Positions 37,932-52,300 are shown, counted from the stretch's first letter. The stretch: DNA of 64,000 nt from Acanthochlamys bracteata (GCA_019914995.1 CM034130.1:8556001-8620000); one strand, 5' to 3'. Program-made: numbers and translations. Notes: a model not told the origin generated them from the sequence alone.

Positions 37932-39044
37932 TTAACAACTACCACCACAAAGCAAGCCAACGACTGATGTATAGAAGCTCACCACAGCACTAACTCCAAC
38001 TGCCTTGAAGAAAATCCAACCTTGCGTCTCCTCTGCCATCTTGGCTGCCCTCTCGGTGGTTTTCCATCTGGAAATCCATATTTCACACTGCTGACCATCA
38101 ATGCAGAGTCCCGGGTTGGCCCACAAATGCCCTGGGAACTTCTGCAATCCCTTTCCTTGACTTGCGACATCACACAATTGAGAGACTGTAAGACAAGTTC
38201 CATGCCTCAAGGTCCCAAAGCCAAGATATGCCCTCAGGGACCTTACCAGACAATGAATCATGCGAATGATCAAGCCTTCTCAGCTTTTCGATCTTTGCAA
38301 GTCTACTTGGAATCCGGCAAATGAGAAGGTAGATGGAGATACTCCGACCCCTGTAGCCCAATCAAATCCTCCGGTATCTGGCCTTAAAGTGCATTTGTTT
38401 GACGAATCGATCCCTACTTGTTGACTGGAGCTCGTGGCCGAACTCCAGCAGCCTGTTTCCAATCGCATTTTGCTGACACGCTCACCTGTAGAATTGGACC
38501 ATCGCTGCAATGTTGTTCGTCACCGGAATCGCCTTTCAACTCAGAGCGGACATTGAAATGAGTGTCTCGGATAAAGCCTGAGACGTTGTTGCCAGAGAGA
38601 CAAGGAATTGAAGTGAGGAGAAAGAGAAGACCCAATCACGCATGGTACCGGAGAGCTGGTTACGCGCAAGAAAGAGCAATCGAAGGTTAGGCAACCGCAG
38701 TATGGCATCACTGAGCTCTCCGGCGAGCAAATAATCATGAGGTTGACAACTTCAAGTGACTTGCAACGCAAGGGGTAGCGGAACCTCGCCAGAAATCCTG
38801 TTCCTGAAGATATCAAGAACCCGAGCAAGGTTGAACTTTTGAAACAACCGGCGAGGCTGACTGGAATCTGTCCAGACAATAAATTAACGGTCAAATCAAG
38901 AGCTTGAAGATAAGCCAACTTTCCACCCAAAAACAACCCTCCTTGCCGCAAGTTCCTCAACTCCATGATCTCCGCCGGTATCTCGGCGGAAAGCTTGTAC
39001 ATCGACAAATTCAACAGTAACCATCGGACCACCGACATCCTCAA
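37932..39044 (-). pseudogene. CLAVATA2-like LRR receptor-like protein pseudogene
   Basis: Fragments in several frames follow the order of the C-terminal half of CLV2, a leucine-rich-repeat receptor-like protein of the stem-cell CLE signalling pathway. They are LQALDLTVNLLSGQIPVSLA (about 38.9 kb), CKSLEVVNL (38.75), LPNLRLLFLARNQLSGT (38.65), LSGNNVSGFI (38.6), EKLRRLDHSHDSLSGKVPEG (38.3), KGLQKFPGHLWANPGLC (38.1) and a terminal hydrophobic segment GVSAVVSFYTSVVGLLC near 37.96 kb. The match to CLV2 is in the order of the LRRs, the GKFPGAL.GNPELC-like juxtamembrane block, and a short membrane-anchored tail without a kinase. Several frameshifts and the lost 5' half make it non-functional. No introns are visible; CLV2 itself is intronless, so the mode of origin is not resolved. 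Confidence 0.7.
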
Positions 39045-40125
39045 AAGGGCTGAACTAAAGACCGTGTTCAGGATAGCCGAAAAAAGAATTGTTTTTTAAA
39101 AGAATTTTTAGAAAACTTTTTTATAAATATTTAAAAAATTATAAATAAATAATGTCAAACGGAACCTTAATTCTAGTGAAAAAAAAATCTGTATGATTTA
39201 AGAGCATATTTCAAATACCCATAATTAAATTTTATAAAAATAAAAAATAGAAAATAAAATTTTTGAAAAATAAAGTAGAAATAGAGTTCAGTATTTGTGA
39301 TTCAATAGATTTTAAAAATGTGTTAAAAATTAAAAAAATATGCGTTTGAAATTGTATTCCAAACGCTTTTATATTTTTTAATATATATTTTATAAATATT
39401 TAAAAAAATTATTTAAAAAATTTAGATAGTATAGAAAAATTTTACGTAATGAGATTTTTTTATTGTATATTTTTATTTTTTTTTTGAAAGTAAAAAAATT
39501 AGAGCTAATTTTTTTTAAAAAAATAAAAATATTCTCTATTTTAAAAAAATTCTATTTTATAAGTAATTCTAAATGTATGTATTAGAAAATATACAAATAA
39601 AAAAATTTAAATTGAAGTTTTGCATATAAAAATAGAGTTTTAAATTTTTGTGTAATTGAAGCATATAAATTATTCGAAACTTAAAATTTGGCAGAAAAAA
39701 GTAAAATTACAGACGTTTAAAACACGAACTAAGTTAAATGATTAAACGTTTACCGCATTTGGGTAAAGCAAAAATGAAGTTTACTAGCTTAGTTAGAAAA
39801 CTTAAAATTAGTCTAAACCTGTTTCAACACTAGAATCGTTATCCATCTACACACCTGATCTGTCTGGCCCTGGTATATGGGTTTGGGTTGGGTTTGAATT
39901 ATATCTACGTTGGTTCGGTTCAACCTAAACAGAACAGAACCGAGCGAAAAGAAAACATAAATCGCCTTCTTTTCTTTTTTTTTAATCTTTCTCTCGGTCG
40001 TTCACTCTCTCTAATCTCCTTGAATTCGCGATCGATCACTACCAAATCAAAAAACATTCAGTAAATCACTAACTCGTCTATCGATCCCCCGCCTTCTTTC
40101 TTCAAATTCCACAACAACAATAACC
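39045..40125. other. AT-rich spacer and PHD-gene promoter
   Basis: From 39.06 to about 39.7 kb the sequence is nearly all A/T, with CCAAACGC- and TAAATGT-type borders that resemble decayed MITEs. From about 39.9 kb it becomes pyrimidine-rich (TTTCTCTC, CTCTCT), typical of a plant 5' UTR, just before the ATG at 40126. No TATA box stands out. Confidence 0.45.
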
Positions 40126-43100
40126 ATGGCGTTTCATATTTCTTGTCCTCTCACTTGGTTCGTTCCTTTTCCCTCTATCTAAAAGTCTATCTCTCTCTCT
40201 CGCTCTCTGGTTTCTTTCTTTCTTTCTCGCTAACGTGTGTGTGGATTCATGGTGATTGCAGTAGAAGAATTTGCGACTGTGAGCTTGGGTTTACTGACGG
40301 AGCACGAGAGAAGAACTCCTTCGTCCAGGAAATTTCTAGGGTTCAACAATTCCTTCGGGATCCATGGACAGTTCGACCAGCGGCAGCCGCCAAAGCAGTT
40401 GCTACAGTTCAGATCCTTGTGCCCCGTGTTATTCCTCAACCTCGGACGGCTTTACCAGTTGATGATGGCGGCGGTGGTGGTGGAGAGAGGGAAGACGCGG
40501 TGGCGACTGTGGCAGCACCAGCAACGATGCCTACGTCGGTTCAAGCGAAGAGAGCTGCTTTGCAGAGACAGGCTCTTGCTGCTTCTATTGCTGCTGAGGA
40601 TTATGTTCGACGCCTGGAAGCAGGCAGTGCTGTGGTATGGGTTTTATTTCTGAATTCTATGCTTCCTGAATTGTGGCCTGAGGGGTAGTTTGGTGGAAGA
40701 AGTAGCTAAAATTATTTTGGTTAGTTGTGCTTTTAAAGATCTGATCATGCTTTTGAGAAACAGAATTTCATTTCTTTATAGTTTTTGTCTCCGTTTGCAA
40801 TGACTGTCTGAGAGTTATGGTATTAATTCATCAAATGTCTTTTGGTTAGGAGAATTGAGAATTGTTAAATTTAAATAAACTTTGATCTTCTTTGTAAGAA
40901 TGAAGGGAGAAATTTCATGTTCTGGTTTCATCCCCTTTTGACCATATAAGGATTCTGATTGTGTGGTCAGTTGGTGATGTTTAGCTGACAGTATCCATTG
41001 TTGCATGTTAATTCTTCTCCTTTAGAACTTGTAATACATGGATCTTACTGAAGATATGCATTCACTAGAGAAGGTGGAATGTGATTGTTATATAGAATGC
41101 AGTTACAGGGAAAGGGTCTGTTTTTATTGTTGTTGTTGGTGGTGTGGATATTTATAACCATCCGCGTAGCTTAGACTATCGTCAAATTCCTTTCTTCTTT
41201 CTCTTTGTTAAATAATACTTATGATTTCATGAAACTTGATTGTATGACATGCCTTTATTTACCAGGACATTGCACTTTCCTTAATTAATTGTACTTAAGC
41301 ACTTTAAGTACTTACAGTATATTCTTTAAATTTTAGGCATTGATAATTTTAGGCATATTTTTCAAATCATAAAACTTGGAATTGATTCCAGCCTCTAAAT
41401 TGATACATGGATGATTTCTTTCTTACATTAATGCAGATTTTACTTGGTTGCTAGTTGTTCTAATGGCTGGAATTAATTATGTAATTCCATAAATAACTAA
41501 TCCTAAATTGAACTTTTCTTTGCGCGACATTTTACTTGGTACCAGTAGTTTCCTATTGACGAAGTAGATGGATAGACTTATCTTCATAATTTATTTTATC
41601 TTTTTCCCTCTTGTCGCTGGATTGTATATTTGGACTGGAAACAGAAGTCCTGAAATCATATTTTTCTACCATTGAGTCGCTTCTTTTTTCCTTTTCACTA
41701 TCTACGAATTGTTTGTATCCAAATTCATAGGATGTAATGTGTGTATAAAATAGGGGAAGAGGTAGTTTAGAGCAGTGGTGCACATGATGCTAGCATATGA
41801 TGCAAATCATGGCTGAGGTGGCACATAAGAATTGGTCGGTGTTTAAATTTTAAATTGGTTGATTAGATTTGAATTCGTAAAAAAAACTAATGTTACAACA
41901 CATCAATCATAATAGTTTCGCTCAAGATAAATATCCTTCTGGGTAGTTTAGCACTGTAGCACTCAATTGTGAACTAATTTGTGTTTAATAAGATTTGACA
42001 TTGGTTCAAGAAAAACCTAGTTCAGTGATTTTCCTTTCTTTGTTGAGATAGTTGTTTATTTTGTTGGAATAGCTAATCTGGGTGCTCCTTCAATATCAGG
42101 ATGTGTCAGGAGAAGCAACTGGTAATTCTATTAGAGAAGAACAAGGTTCTTCAGCTGCCAAAATTATATGTCGGATCTGCTTTTCGGGTGAGAATGAAGG
42201 CAGTGAGCATGCAAGAAAGATGCTATCATGTAGAAAGTGCAACAAGAAGTATCACAGGAGCTGTTTAAAGATCTGGGCTGAAAATAGAGGTTCCTTTATT
42301 TTTGTCAAATGTTTGAGATAGTTTTATGTGTAGGTTATTTTGCACTTATATGTTTTCTATTTGCAGATTTGTTTCATTGGAGTTCATGGGTTTGTGCTTC
42401 TTGCCGTATTTGTGAGGTTTGTTCGTTGCAACCTTGACTGGGAAATTTGCAGTTATATGATATCTTGATACATGTAGGTTGTAAATCATACGAAGTAGTT
42501 TAGAAGTTTCATTCACCATAGTCAGCAAAAAAGGATGTTGCTGTTTAACGATTTTAAATGCCGTACAAGACTTGCAGGCTTTGATGGATAATTTGAGGTA
42601 ATTATATGATGGGAGGTAGGAATGAGAAGACACAACTAAGAGTTGCTCGGTGATTAGCTAATTTCAGGTTTAGGGTTTTAGATGCTAGAGAAGGATGACA
42701 GACATTTGTTCCAGATTTAGAGGTAACCATATGGTAGGAGGTAGGAACAAGGAGATGCAAACTAAAATGAGGATGATCTGGATTCTGAATAGCAGTGATG
42801 GATGGCAGGTGGCATATAGAAACAGTACTAGCACAGGAAGAATTGGTGAAAACAGGACTTGCTAAAATTGACTAGTTACATACAGGAGTAGTTTTTGAGT
42901 ACTATATGATTACTAAATATGGCTAATCTGTATGATTCTAGAATAAAATTGGATAAGAATTAAGGTTATAGTTTCAAGTTTAAAATTAAGTGTTTGGAAG
43001 AGATATAGACACCAAACGTTCAAATGTATAACTGGCAATGTTACCAAAAAGTTCTTTTTGGAACTGATTGACATAGTATATGCGCTGCACCCCAAATCTT

Positions 43101-46100
43101 AAGCTTCCTATGTTTTTCCATAGGTAATTTGTAGATTCTTTTCTTTTTGTAGATTGATCTATTTGAATAACGTTTATTGCTGCATTTAACTAGAGCAAGA
43201 TCGGTAAACCTGGCACCAGTCCCTTTTGTATGCTCTTCGTATATCTTTTAAGGCACACTAGACTTCAGATAGGAGCATGAAAGCCCAATACATTGTTTAG
43301 GACCAAAATGCCTTGACTGCCGCTGAAACATGTGAAAATTTTCAAATTAGATGGGTTAAAAAGTAAAGTTACTGTTTGGTATTCTGCTTTCTTTATGGTT
43401 TCTTCATGAAATCTTTCTGTATCAGTCTTTCATCTGAAATAAATTTGTTTATTTTGTTGTTGTCCTTATTTTGTAGTCCCCTTTTTGTACTTTGTATTCA
43501 CGAGTCTGTATTTTGAATTGGAATTATAGAATACACCATTTGGGTGAACTATTAGGTGTTTCTTGTGTAAACCTGAGGATTGATACTGATACCTGTATAT
43601 TCCTGGTGCTGAGTAGCTTGTCCCTTTTCTTGTCTTTTTATTATGTTTTAGCAATGCAGTAGGACTGGCGACCCCACCAAGCTTATGTTTTGTAAGAGGT
43701 GCGATGCTGCTTACCATTGCTATTGTCAGCAACCCCCCCACAAGGTAATTTGTCCTTTCACAGGATGCCATCTGTAGCTGTTCAGATATTTTCTTTCTGC
43801 TGAAATGTGAATTTGCAGAATGTCACACATGGGCCATACGTGTGTCCAAAGCACACCAGGTGTCACAGCTGTGGATCTACAGTCCCTGGAAATGGCCTTA
43901 GCACCAGGTTGGTTTAGTGTGTTTTGGCAAAAGTATAGATATTTCTATCTTGGTATTCCTGTAGGCTTATTGTAGCTTGCATGCTGTGGGTGCAGATGGT
44001 TTTTAGGTTATACATGCTGCGATGCCTGCGGAAGACTATTCGTTAAAGGAAACTACTGCCCCATTTGTTTGAAGGTAAAGAAAGTTTTTGTAGTTTGAAA
44101 AGTGTTTCTGTGCAATTCTTTTCTGATTTGATTCAATCATGAAGTTTGGGGCTCATAGTTGGCATATTGCTAGAGCTACATTGTTTAAGTTATCAGCTAC
44201 CATTAACATATTCATTTATTTATTTATTTATTTGTATCTTGTTTGTTTGAAGGATGTGCATCCTTTGAAGGTTCACTTAAATCAAGAAACTAACTCATGT
44301 ACATGCTTATTGTAGGTTTACAGAGATTCCGAAACCACACCCATGGTCTGCTGCGATGTTTGCCAACAGTGGGTACATTGTATGTGCGATGGCATCAGGT
44401 TTGTTCACATCCCCAAGAAGATGTTTGATAAATGTGTTCTAATTTTATCACAACGAGCGGTTCAGTACTGGACTTTCAAGTGTGGGATTACATCATGGTG
44501 GGCCAAAATGGAAAAGTGTCCATTTTCACTTCTATATTGGGTTTTACTATACATAGTGAATGAACTTCCAGTTAGTAGCTATTTGACAAATTTATAGGCA
44601 TTCACCATTAGCATTTTCACTTGCTGATCATTAAGCAAATGATTCGTGATCCTGTACTATAAACTTGTTTGCTTTTATCTTAAATCAGTTATTTTGCAGT
44701 GATGAGAAATACCAGCAGTTTCAGAGAGATGGCAATTTGTATTACAAATGTGCTGCATGCCGTGGAGATTGTCATCAGGTGCTATTTTCTATTCTTGAAT
44801 CATCCTCTGGAACTCATGCGCATATTTGGTGTTTATGACATCATGTGTATTCATGATTTCTATAATTTGATGTAATTTCTAGGTTAAGGATATAGATGAC
44901 GCTATTAAAGAGCTTTGGAGGAGAAGAGATAAAGTTGATCGCGATCTTATCCTAAGGCTGAGAGCCGCTGCTGGTTTGCCAGCAGAGGAAGATGTAGTTT
45001 CATTATGTCCTTTATCGGACGATGAAGAAAGTGGCTCAATTATGTTGAAAAATGATCATGCAAGGACACTGAAGTTTGCTGTGAATGGATTGAACACTAA
45101 ATCCAATAATGCTAAGGAATACGCTAAAAGTGTCATGAAGAGTTTATCTCCAAAAAAGAAGTCCTCCAAGAAGGGATATCCGGCTCCATTAGCCTTCAGA
45201 ACAGATGAGGCAAATCAAAATTTTGATGACCATGAAGCAGCACCGTTGGAAAGTGGCTTGATGGATCAGAGGACTGATTATGCAGATGATGGGTACCAAA
45301 ACTTCTCCACGAAGAAAATGGAAGCAGATGATGACTCCCATATCTACCCTAAACCAAGTAGTAATCACCATGTGACCAACGAACCTGTGGCAAGCAATGT
45401 ACAGAAGGTGTCCAAAGTCAAAATAAAGGGCAGTAGAACCCAAACGATGCATGTTAAAGACGATGCTGTGCGAAATACAGATAAGAGTGAGGGAACTAAG
45501 GGAACAAAGTTAGTCATACATCTAGGCTCCAAAACTAGAAATTCAACCACTTCTCCAAACTCTGAAGCTTCAAGTTACCGCAAAGATCAAGATTCTGCAC
45601 CCTATACTGGTATGTGCATTTATTGCTAGGTTATTCACATTTTGCCATGTAGCAGTCATTTAAATATAGGAATCTCTGCTTTAATGTTTCTAAAAGATAT
45701 TAGTGATACTGTAGTTATATGCTATCTGAAATCAAGTCTGCATATTAACATTAGGTTCACTATCATTGGGGTTATGTGAAATGCCACTTTTTTCTTGACA
45801 AGTAATTTTTATGCATCTTCTTCCAGTTCTAGACCATGTTCCAGTTAGTAAAAGTAGCAAGTAGCAAAAGTTATAACAGAAACCAATAACAGAATACAAA
45901 GAAGATATTTTCTAGTTAAAGACAGCAATAAATTGAGCAGGTCAGTTAAATATAGGATGCAGGAACTTTCATCATGTATTTTTGCTTAGTTTCCTATATC
46001 ATTCGGTGGAGGCTCTAGACAAAGTTATCAAAGACAAGGGATAATCGTATAGTTGGGAGCATATGATATTGTCATCAAGTTGATGATGTTGGGTCCACCT

Positions 46101-47527
46101 TCTTCGTTAGTTGGTTTCTTCCAAATAAATGATAAATTAACTGTAATGTGCTTCCAAAGGGATTCATGTCGAACAGACTTGGCAAAATTATATGTCATCT
46201 GCTAACTTCTCTTAGAGCGAGCTACTAATATGGACAAAGTTAGGGGTCACCTAAGAGAAGTTAATTAAACTAGCAAGGTGCTCAACTATTTGGAGTCTAC
46301 TTTTGAAGGCTGTAAATTGCAGAGAGGATTGAATATGAAGCTTGTGTTCAGAATTATAGCAAATTTTCTTTATGCAGGTAAAACTTCTCGAATTGGTAAA
46401 GGGAATATAGACCCATGCCTTAAAGTAGAAGATAGGGCTGAAATGAAACAAAAGAATGATGAACACCCACCAAGAAAACGAGCAGGGGACAGAGCAAGTT
46501 GTTTTGAACTTGAAGCTCAAGATGAGCCAGAAGCGAAGAGCTTACAGAATTTTACTGATGATTCGAAACCATTGCTGAAGCTTAAGTTCAAAAATCCGTA
46601 TTTCGAACAGAAGAGCAGTTGGGCTTCTCAAGGAATGGAAGAGAAGAATTCTGTTAAGGGCCAGAGGTCAAAGAGAAAACGACCATCCTCGATGGAGAAG
46701 GTGGGTTCCTTGGATGATGAAAGCTATGTAAAAGAATACCAAGGTAACCCAATAGATGAAGATGTTAATGCAAATTGGATACTGCAGAAGCTCGGCAAAG
46801 ATGCAATTGGCAAGAGGGTTGAAGTTCATCAACCATCAAACAATTCATGGTAATTTTTTATTTCTAGATTAGTCTTTTGCTTTTGACTACTTTACCGTAT
46901 TTGAAGTTTCTCACTAGTTGTAGAGCACATGTGAAACAATAATTGCATGTCATGAGAGTGAACATAAGTAGCCAAGAAGATGTATGAGCCTCTAAGTTCA
47001 GCAAACAAGTCTTCGGACATTCTGTCAAACTATTATCCTTTTTATAATTATCATGTTCCTGAACCACACACCTGGGTCGAGCTATACATCTAATTGTTTA
47101 TCCATATTAGACACATCAAAGAAGAATGTGTCACTGATAATCACCATAATCTGCATAGCATGTAGAATGTGTGACTGATAAACGGTATTTGCTGATTATG
47201 ATGTACCTATTGGTGCTTCATTGCAAGTCAACATAGCGTCCGCATACATGCCATTAGCAGTTTCGCACTAGAAATGTAAGTTTCATTTATGTCAGTAGTT
47301 TTGTACTTTCCATGACTGTAGAAATTTGGTCCAATTATGGAGCCCATATTCTTAAGTGTTGCTATATATTTTGTCTGCGTTATAGGAGTCAAGGGGTGGT
47401 CAATGATGTCCTTGACGGGAAGGCTTCCCTACTGGTCTGTCTTGATGATGGAAAGTCCAGAACGTTAGATCTTTTGAAGCATAGAGTCCGTTTCATTTCC
47501 CAGAAGCAAAAGAGGAGAAAACAATGA
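40126..47527 (+). CDS. Multi-PHD-finger nuclear protein (At3g52100-like)
   Basis: Twelve exons join in phase: 40126-40157, 40262-40634, 42100-42289, 42367-42416, 43652-43744, 43819-43907, 43996-44074, 44316-44398, 44700-44778, 44883-45609, 46378-46849 and 47386-47527, giving about 802 aa. The first exon codes only MAFHISCPLT plus part of the next codon. Exons 3-9 code a continuous Cys/His-rich block with about three PHD fingers: CRICFSG...CRKCNKKYHRSC...CASCRICE, then LMFCKRCDAAYHCYC...YVCPKHTRCHSCG, then CCDVCQQWVHCMCDG...YYKCAACRGDCHQ. Exons 10-11 code a basic, Ser-rich linker with nuclear-signal-like SPKKKSSKK. The C-terminus (VVNDVLDGKASLLVCLDDGK) resembles a small Tudor/SH3-like barrel. 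PHD fingers of this type bind histone H3 tails, so a chromatin-reader role is inferred. The architecture matches the plant At3g52100/At3g08020 family. Confidence 0.9.
44216..44236. repeat. (TTTA)n microsatellite
   Basis: A short tetranucleotide run inside intron 7 of the PHD-finger gene. It is a simple repeat only. Confidence 0.7.
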
Positions 47528-49250
47528 CCCTAACATTGATTGGTTAGAACACGTTCTACCTGCGCACAATATCTTCTCACTTGTATAGAGCATAACTTGG
47601 TTTCTCTGAACCATGTGCTGACTATATAATGCAGCTGCTTTCGAAGCACTTGTCTCAAGCCAGAAGGCAAGTTCTGTAAGTGTTTCATCAAGTTGCTTCA
47701 GACCTGCGAGGACCTCCTAGCAGTAAAACTGAGGTGGGATGGCTTGGAAAAGTAGATGACCATTCCCATGTTGCCGTCGGTGTCATTTTCATAGCAGTGT
47801 CCAATGTGTACTAGGGTCACATTCATTGGGTGGTCAACTTGTAACTTTTCACAGCAACATCCGGTTGTGCCATCATTGCTGGCTGGATGAGCAAGTTGCA
47901 TCTTCAACATGAGTTCATGTTGCAAATGTAATTTAAGGAGAGATGAGAGAAGGCCTCCTTTTTATGGGCCTTATGTTGTCGCGCCTCTTGTTTCCTGTTT
48001 CTTATTCATCCCCTCCAATGAACGTACCCCATCGTAAAAGCTGAAATAGTTGTAGCATATTGTTTTCATATAATGGTTAGATAACAGTGATTTATTTTGT
48101 CCTTGTCTGGGATCTATAAGCTCAAATAAGATCTATACAGTGAAACCTGATGTCTGGTGAAGTGTTTGTAAATTATATATCGTGCTTATTAAAGAGTAAT
48201 GCCAACTTTTACTTATTAAAATACACCGTTTATAGTTGCACGATGTTTAAATTATCTTTTGTCTTTGACAATTTTAAAAGCAATATTATTTTTAAATTTT
48301 GGACGAAATTATCTTTAATATTCTAAAAAGTTTGTTGAAAAAATAAGTTTTTCTTAATTCGGCCACGCTTAATCAAATATTTCGTATACAAGCTTTTTAT
48401 TTTAATAAGTAAATTTTTTTAAATTCACCTAACAAAGCCTTTTTTGTCAAGTATGAATTTACTGTAGTCGTTCTGTTTGTTGTCAAGTTGTTCAGGCATG
48501 TAAGTTCTTTCCCTCCAAACTTGAGCATGGCGTGGTTTTACAGCATCCTTGCAGAAAGACGTTGTAAATATTTTTGCTAATCCTTGATCTGAAGGTCTGC
48601 AAAAAATAGTGCGAGTTCAGCGTAAGGCGGTCTATTTCAAAAAGAAAAAATTTTCGCCGAGCTGATTATGCGCGTGTCTGATTGTGAGCTCGTAGCCATG
48701 GATGAATTAACCATGATCAATGAAATCTCATCTTCATTTTGCACGTACTTCCTTGACAGCTAATCTTTACCCCCTTCAGTTCGAAGGTTGCTGCTGCTCG
48801 GAGCTCAGCATCAAAACGTACGTCCATAAATCGACCTACCGTCTGCAGTTGAACGAGCCGTACCTCGCAACTCTGAACTAGACTAACAACTGTCTCTGCA
48901 AGTAAAGAACGTTGTGATTCCACAACGAAAACAGAAGTAGGATATGCCAAAGCTGATCTTCTTTCTTCTTTCGAGGCCAAAAATTTTCAATTAATTCGAA
49001 AGGATTTCTAGTCGGACCAAACAAGCGCCGGATCCGGTCCAAGAACAGTTGACTTGACTGATGAGATTTTTTTTTTTAAGCAACGAATAAGCACAAAAAC
49101 TGTAGCCGCAGAAGCAGCTCCAGCTAGTGCGACCCACAATCTGTAGGTCCCACCGCACCGACGAGGGGGCCTGAACCTGATCGAGCGCACCTTTCCCATT
49201 CACCCATCTCTCTCCTCCCTCCCGCGCTCTTTTCTTTTCTTTCTTTTCTT
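47528..49250. other. PHD-gene 3' UTR and spacer to bHLH gene
   Basis: The first several hundred bases are probably 3' UTR of the PHD-finger gene. A minus-strand frame at 48717-48980 is open for 87 codons but lacks an ATG at its start and matches nothing I recognise. About 49.0-49.25 kb is pyrimidine-rich promoter/leader sequence of the bHLH gene. Confidence 0.45.
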
Positions 49251-49254
49251 CTCT

Positions 49255-49262
49255 TATATATA
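49255..49262 (+). promoter_or_regulatory. TATA box of the bHLH gene
   Basis: TATATATA lies 66 bases upstream of the bHLH ATG (49328), following a CT-rich stretch. This fits a core promoter with transcription starting near 49285-49295. The call is by position and motif only. Confidence 0.55.
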
Positions 49263-49327
49263 CATCAGTAAGGGAGCAATCTGTCATCCATCTCCTTCGT
49301 CGGAAAATAGTTAGCAAACTTTCAGCA

Positions 49328-52300
49328 ATGCGGCGGCAGCAGCAGCAGCTGGAGAGAAGCTCGCCGGCGACGGCGGCAGCAAGGGCGGTGTTGTCTAGGT
49401 ACGGCTCGGCGCCTGGAAACTTCCTCGCTGGGATTGCTGATTCAGTTGTTGATAGTGACCATTCTTCATCAACATCAGCATCAATGACGATGAGCCGTTT
49501 TTTTACTGCAGCACAGGAACCATCTTGTCTTACGGGAGAGTCGAGCTGCAATAAATCGTCATCTCCGGTTACTGCTACTACTACTACGGTGGTGGCGCAG
49601 CCATTGTCTTCGGATCTCGAGCTGTTTCCGCATGGGAAAGAGTTCACCGGATCGAGTAAGGGAGAGTGTGGTCAACAGAATCTGACGAGGCATAGCAGCT
49701 CTCCTGCTGGATTCTTCTCTAATCTTATGGTTAACGGCGATGATGGTGAGTTTTTCTTTTTTTCTTTTTTTTGTGTGTTCTTCTTTGCCTTCAATCCTAT
49801 CTTGTTATCTTCCGGAATCAGTGATTTGTTTTTAAGTTCATGTTTATTTACTTCTATGTGGAGTAATAACAGCAGCCTATTGATTTTGATATGGACTGGT
49901 TGGTGTCTGAAAAATAGCAAGTCATTCACATTGAAATCGAGCATCTGAAATTTGATTTCGGATTTTATACTTCCTGCAACTAGATTGAGATTTTAGTTAG
50001 TGTTCTGATTAAGGAATTTGAAAGCTGGTTTTGGTTATGATAGAGTAATGGTGTATTTTCAAGTTTTCTGATTTAGTTCAGAACAAAGAAAGAGAACATG
50101 GGAAACGATTCGGACTTCAAGAGAAAACAATATAAAATGCTTTGGTACGAATCGTTCTAAAGGAAAGACATTGGAAGGCTGTATTGGAAAACTGTGGACT
50201 GCTGGTTTTAGGTTTTGGTTTCGGATATGGAAGAGCTACTAAGGTTTTTGACCCACGAGATTTTTGGTTTAATGACAAAAATGGCCTCCAATTCCATGTT
50301 ATTTTGTTAATATTTTCTTTCTTCGGATTGAATTGAATTGGAGTGGTGGGGATTAGAGGACAATGATTATTTTAGTGCAAGTCGCGTTGATGATGCTTGG
50401 TTGACGCGCCAATAATTTGGTTAAGTATAGGTCTATCTTTAAAAAATTCTATTAGATGAATTTTCAAAATGTACGAGATTGGTCTGTTTAGTATTTAGTA
50501 AAAATTAGATCGGCTTCGTAGATGAATTGCAATGAATGGGATTGACCGCTGCTTTCTAGTTGTCCGAACAACCCACCTAAGGTGTTTCCTGTGCATTGTT
50601 TTCTTATTTTATGTGATTTCTTTTTTTCCCTTATAAAGAAAAGGGGCCACAAAGTTTAAATCAGTGTCTACGTTCATGTTATCAATGGGTGCCCGATTGT
50701 TCCGTCACTGTCTCTCGTGTCTATATAATACTATATATAGAAGGGTTTAGTGGATGAGGTTTTCTGTCGGTTGAAATACTTGTTTGTTGCTTTTGCCGCA
50801 ATTGAATCTTAAGTCATAAGTCTGTATGTTCCTATACACATGCTTATCTAGTTGATTAAGCAGTTTTAATAGATTAAACTCTTGATGCATGCAGTCAAAA
50901 TTGGTTTGATGATTCACTTGTGCTTTAAGTTCTCATTTGTTGAAGGCATAATGGATGATGAGACGGTTGATGTTACTGAAGAAGTAATATGCTTATACTG
51001 CATACCGGTACCCTAAAAAATGACAAAAACAAAAAAAGATAGCCACAAGAGTATTTTATTAAGGCTTTCCCAAAAATGGATAGCAGAAACAAGGTGGATA
51101 GACGACTAGGTTAGCTAGTGTGAATTGTGCTGGCAAGAGGTCCGAGTACTTACGAACTCAATACATCCCCTCCAACAAATTTGATTATCAGGTTAAATGC
51201 TCATACAAAAATAAAAACTCCTTGGAGTATCATTTATAGGACTTGTATAACATGCACGTGATACTTCTTACTGGAAGTACTAAGCAGAGTGCTTATTTGA
51301 CTTCCATTTTGGTACCTTGTGCAACATCAGTTTTATATTGGGAATAGATGGGGCGAGAGGATGAGCCAGTGAAATCTGAAAAAGAAAGAAAATTTCTCTC
51401 AATACAAGACTATGACTAGTATCACTGCTTGTTGCTTCATTCCATATCTATAGTTCAACAGCATATCTTATTCATTAAACGGCACTGCCGGAGTTAAGTA
51501 GCATCTCTCAAGATAGAAATTGATCCTTTTCTAAGTTAGAATAGTTTGAAAGTTAAAATCATGAATACAAATGTGACTTTCCCTTGCTGTTGATCCTATC
51601 TTCATTTTCTCTCTATGATCTTTATTTGTCAAATTTCTTTGTTGCTTAACATCAAGAAGATATGTGAATGTGGAGAAAGCCTGAGCAGAGTGATTTCATT
51701 GCTGAGTTATGCTAATAATGTTCTATTCTTACTTACAGGGTATTCTGCTGCTAAGGGATTTAAGTACTACCCGCAATCAGCTGATGGCTTCCAGACAATG
51801 GCAAACAGAAGACTGAACTCACAGTTGAGCTTCTCGAAGCAAGGCTCTCTGTCTCAAATTTCTGAAATTAGCATTCCGGAGGTTGGTGAAACCATAGCAA
51901 GTGGTAAGGGCTCTCTTGATATGACTGGACAGTCCTACATCTCAAATGAATTTCAGTATAGTTCTTGGGATGATGCAAATTCTATGATGTTTGCTACTTC
52001 TCCTACCAAGCGAGCTAAAGATAACAATGGTGACATTAGTGCCGGCTTTGCTAGCATTGACTCTCAGGTGATCATTGCATTCCTTGTATACGTCTCTGAT
52101 TTCATAAGCTTAGGGAAGTATATAGACCAAAATGTGGTAATAACCGCTTCATTTGCATAGAAGGCTTCCATATAAAGGCAGAGAAGTCAATAGGCTGAGA
52201 AATTTATTATTGTTCTGCCCTCATTTGGATGATGAAGCTAGATGCATAACTCTCTTCATGCTTTTATCAACATAACACATTAGATTCCATATATCTTGAT

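Noticed and set aside
48717-48980. 87-codon minus-strand open frame with fairly ordinary amino-acid composition
   Set aside because: It has no ATG at its beginning (only a near-cognate codon), no recognised domain, and lies in the spacer upstream of the bHLH gene.
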